Shown here piece after piece: positions 34,374 through 35,842 of a stretch of DNA of 35,842 bases. Below the pieces are notes generated by a model. The model did no database searches, had not been told where the DNA came from, and worked only from the letters and a program-made list of their open reading frames with translations. The DNA is from Allobosea sp. 12-68-7 (lineage in GTDB: Bacteria > Pseudomonadota > Alphaproteobacteria > Rhizobiales > Beijerinckiaceae): NCBI GenBank assembly GCA_002279705.1, contig NCCO01000100.1, forward strand, positions 1 through 35,842. Reading direction: 5' to 3'. Within the stretch, counting starts at the first letter, position 1; every line of letters starts with the position of its first letter. The translations under genes were made by a program, and so were the position numbers.

Positions 34374-35612
34374 TCACGCGCCCGACATCGTCTGCAACGC
34401 CTCCCGAAGGCGGCAGAAGGCCCAATCGAGTTCAGCATCGGTGATGGTCATGGGCGGCGAAAAGCCGAAGCTCGACCGATCCTTGGCTGTCGTCGACAGA
34501 CCATGATCGCGCAGACGATCGATGATCGCGGCGATCGGCCATCGCGCGGCCTCGACGCGGTCGGGATCGAGCCCGATCACCAGCAGCACGCCCTTGCCGC
34601 GGACATGGTCGATCAGCGGGGCATGCTCCCGCAGACGGGCGACCCGCGTCCGGATCTCCTCCTCCAGCCGCGCGGCACGTGCGACCAGCTGCTGGCGCTC
34701 GATGATCCCGATCGTCGTCAGCGCCGCCCGCGTCGTCATCGGGTTCTTCTCATGGGTGTAGTGGCCGAGTGAAAGCTCGGGCGCCAGGTTGAGGCGCGCG
34801 TCGGCGATCACCGCGGCGATCGGCAGGATGCCGCCGCCGAGGGCCTTGCCGAGCACCACGGCGTCGGGCGTCGCGCCGACATGCTCGAAGGCGAAGAAGC
34901 GGCCGGTCTTGCCGAGGCCCGAGGGAATCTCGTCGAAGATCAGCAGGACGCCATGCGCATCGCAGAGCTGCCGGATCTGCGGCCAGAGCCAGGGTGGCGG
35001 CACGTGGCAGTTCGATCGGATCGGCTCGGCGATCAGGGCACCGATCCGGGATGACGACTCCAGCGCCCGCCGGACATCCGCGACCATCCGCAGGGCGCCG
35101 TTGTCGGGATGCCAATAGGGCGTGACATGGTGGCGACCGGGCAGGAAAGGGCCCAGCCTCGCGTCGGGCGCGCCGCGCGACAGGCCGAACGCGCCGAAGC
35201 CATGCCCGTGATAGGAGCCTTCGATCGAGATCGTCTCGGGCTTGCCGGTCGCGACGCGGGCGAGCTTGAGGGCGATCTCGATCGCATCCGAGCCGCCTGT
35301 GGCGAACAGAACCCGGGCCGGCGCCCCCGGCCATTTCGACAGGAGGCTCTCCGCCAGCGCGACAGCCGGCGCGTTGGTGAAGCGCCGTGGCGAGAAGGGC
35401 AGCGTGTCGAGCTGGTCCTTCAGCGCGGCGATCAGTTCGGGGTGGGCATGGCCGATATGGTGGGCGGTGTTGCCGTGCAGGTCGAGCAGGCGGCGGCCCG
35501 TGTCATCCTCCAGCCAGGCGCCCGCGACCGCGTGCAGGGCCGAGATGCAGGGGCTGGAGCCATCCTGATGGAAGAAGGCGGCGGCATCGCGCGCAACCAG
35601 AACCCCGCTCAT
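34374..35612 (-). CDS. Class III PLP-dependent aminotransferase/lyase (PbfA-like)
   Basis: The 412-residue product is a fold-type I class III enzyme. PLP residues are visible: the Schiff-base lysine K256 in VVLGKALGGG, D227 in LLIFDEIPSGLGKTG, GGSDA (phosphate loop, about 106-110) and Y134-H135 in GSYHGHGFG. The segments LHGNTAHHIGHAHP and LPFSPRRFTNAPAVALAE recall PbfA, (R)-1-hydroxy-2-aminoethylphosphonate ammonia-lyase, but also other class III members, and no phosphonate genes are in view, so the substrate is open. I chose the ATG at 35612 with GGGAGGCG about 8 bases upstream; a further in-frame start would add a long unrelated extension. It is a single gene with no visible operon partner. 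Confidence 0.87.
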   Translation of the reverse strand: MSGVLVARDAAAFFHQDGSSPCISALHAVAGAWLEDDTGRRLLDLHGNTAHHIGHAHPELIAALKDQLDTLPFSPRRFTNAPAVALAESLLSKWPGAPARVLFATGGSDAIEIALKLARVATGKPETISIEGSYHGHGFGAFGLSRGAPDARLGPFLPGRHHVTPYWHPDNGALRMVADVRRALESSSRIGALIAEPIRSNCHVPPPWLWPQIRQLCDAHGVLLIFDEIPSGLGKTGRFFAFEHVGATPDAVVLGKALGGGILPIAAVIADARLNLAPELSLGHYTHEKNPMTTRAALTTIGIIERQQLVARAARLEEEIRTRVARLREHAPLIDHVRGKGVLLVIGLDPDRVEAARWPIAAIIDRLRDHGLSTTAKDRSSFGFSPPMTITDAELDWAFCRLREALQTMSGA

Positions 35613-35842
35613 CGCGCATCGCCTCCCGCCGAAACCACCAGCCTGCTCCCACAACGCGACGGCCAGCGTCAAACAGTGGCGCAGGCCTCGCCAAGGATTG
35701 CAGCGGCCCGCGCGCAGGATCGGGGTCGACGGGTGGTGCTGCCGAAATGCGTTGGCATAGGCGAGCCTGACGACCATTTGGCGACAGCCTGCAATGGCCG
35801 CAATCTGCGGACGACAGGCTCCGGCCGGCCGCGAGTTCGGGT
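35613..35842. other. Upstream region of the aminotransferase gene, to the window end
   Basis: No gene is supported here. It should contain the aminotransferase promoter (minus strand), but no clear -35/-10 pair was found. Confidence 0.4.

Overview
The window is high-GC DNA from an alphaproteobacterium, most likely order Hyphomicrobiales and possibly close to Bosea. The reasons are gene content and order: a DivK-PleD pair beside a DUF3572-DinB pair, an EipB/DUF1849 envelope protein, the block rnr-DUF983-Nudix-rpmG, and tig / clpP-clpX-lon with alphaproteobacterial-type sequences. The genus is a judgement from remembered family resemblance, not from a search. No phage, IS element, CRISPR array or integron was seen; this looks like chromosomal backbone. 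Layout: 1-4957 holds an AzlD-type permease end, then a minus-strand run (HIT protein, an unrecognised 269-aa protein, an FemAB/GNAT-like acyltransferase, a glycerophosphodiesterase, a truncated RidA-family gene), then eipB on the plus strand. 4914-8468 holds dinB and a DUF3572 gene (minus) divergent from divK-pleD (plus), the cell-cycle and c-di-GMP signalling pair. 8726-13271 is a minus-strand block with a small membrane protein, a solitary BrnA-like antitoxin, rpmG with a clear terminator, Nudix, DUF983 and rnr. 13272-13919 is a rich regulatory gap: toward rnr it has a TTGACA element, a full-length Shine-Dalgarno match, a 25-codon leader frame and a terminator-like hairpin; toward urtA it has a sigma-54 promoter and an NtrC-like dyad. 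13920-19529 is the urea transporter operon urtABCDE, with ATGA overlaps from urtB to urtE. Then come ppk2, a broken Lrp/AsnC regulator, a 6-phosphogluconate dehydrogenase with gluconokinase, and a DoxX protein coupled to a cupredoxin-fold protein that has lost copper ligands. 24898-31720 holds tRNA-Leu(UAG), tig, clpP, clpX and lon, the protein folding and proteolysis cluster. 31834-35612 holds a haem-type chemoreceptor, tRNA-Val(UAC), tRNA-Asp(GUC) and a class III aminotransferase resembling PbfA. The most unusual general property is that at least five otherwise well-conserved loci (ridA/GDPD, rnr, urtC, asnC, clpX) carry small indels or deletions that break the frame or remove conserved segments. 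ClpX is normally essential or nearly so in this class and urtC sits inside an intact operon, so assembly or consensus error is the first explanation to exclude; if real, the lesions would be physiologically striking. The most interesting regulatory observations are the rnr leader region, the sigma-54/NtrC-like architecture ahead of urtA, and a hairpin covering the ppk2 ribosome binding site.
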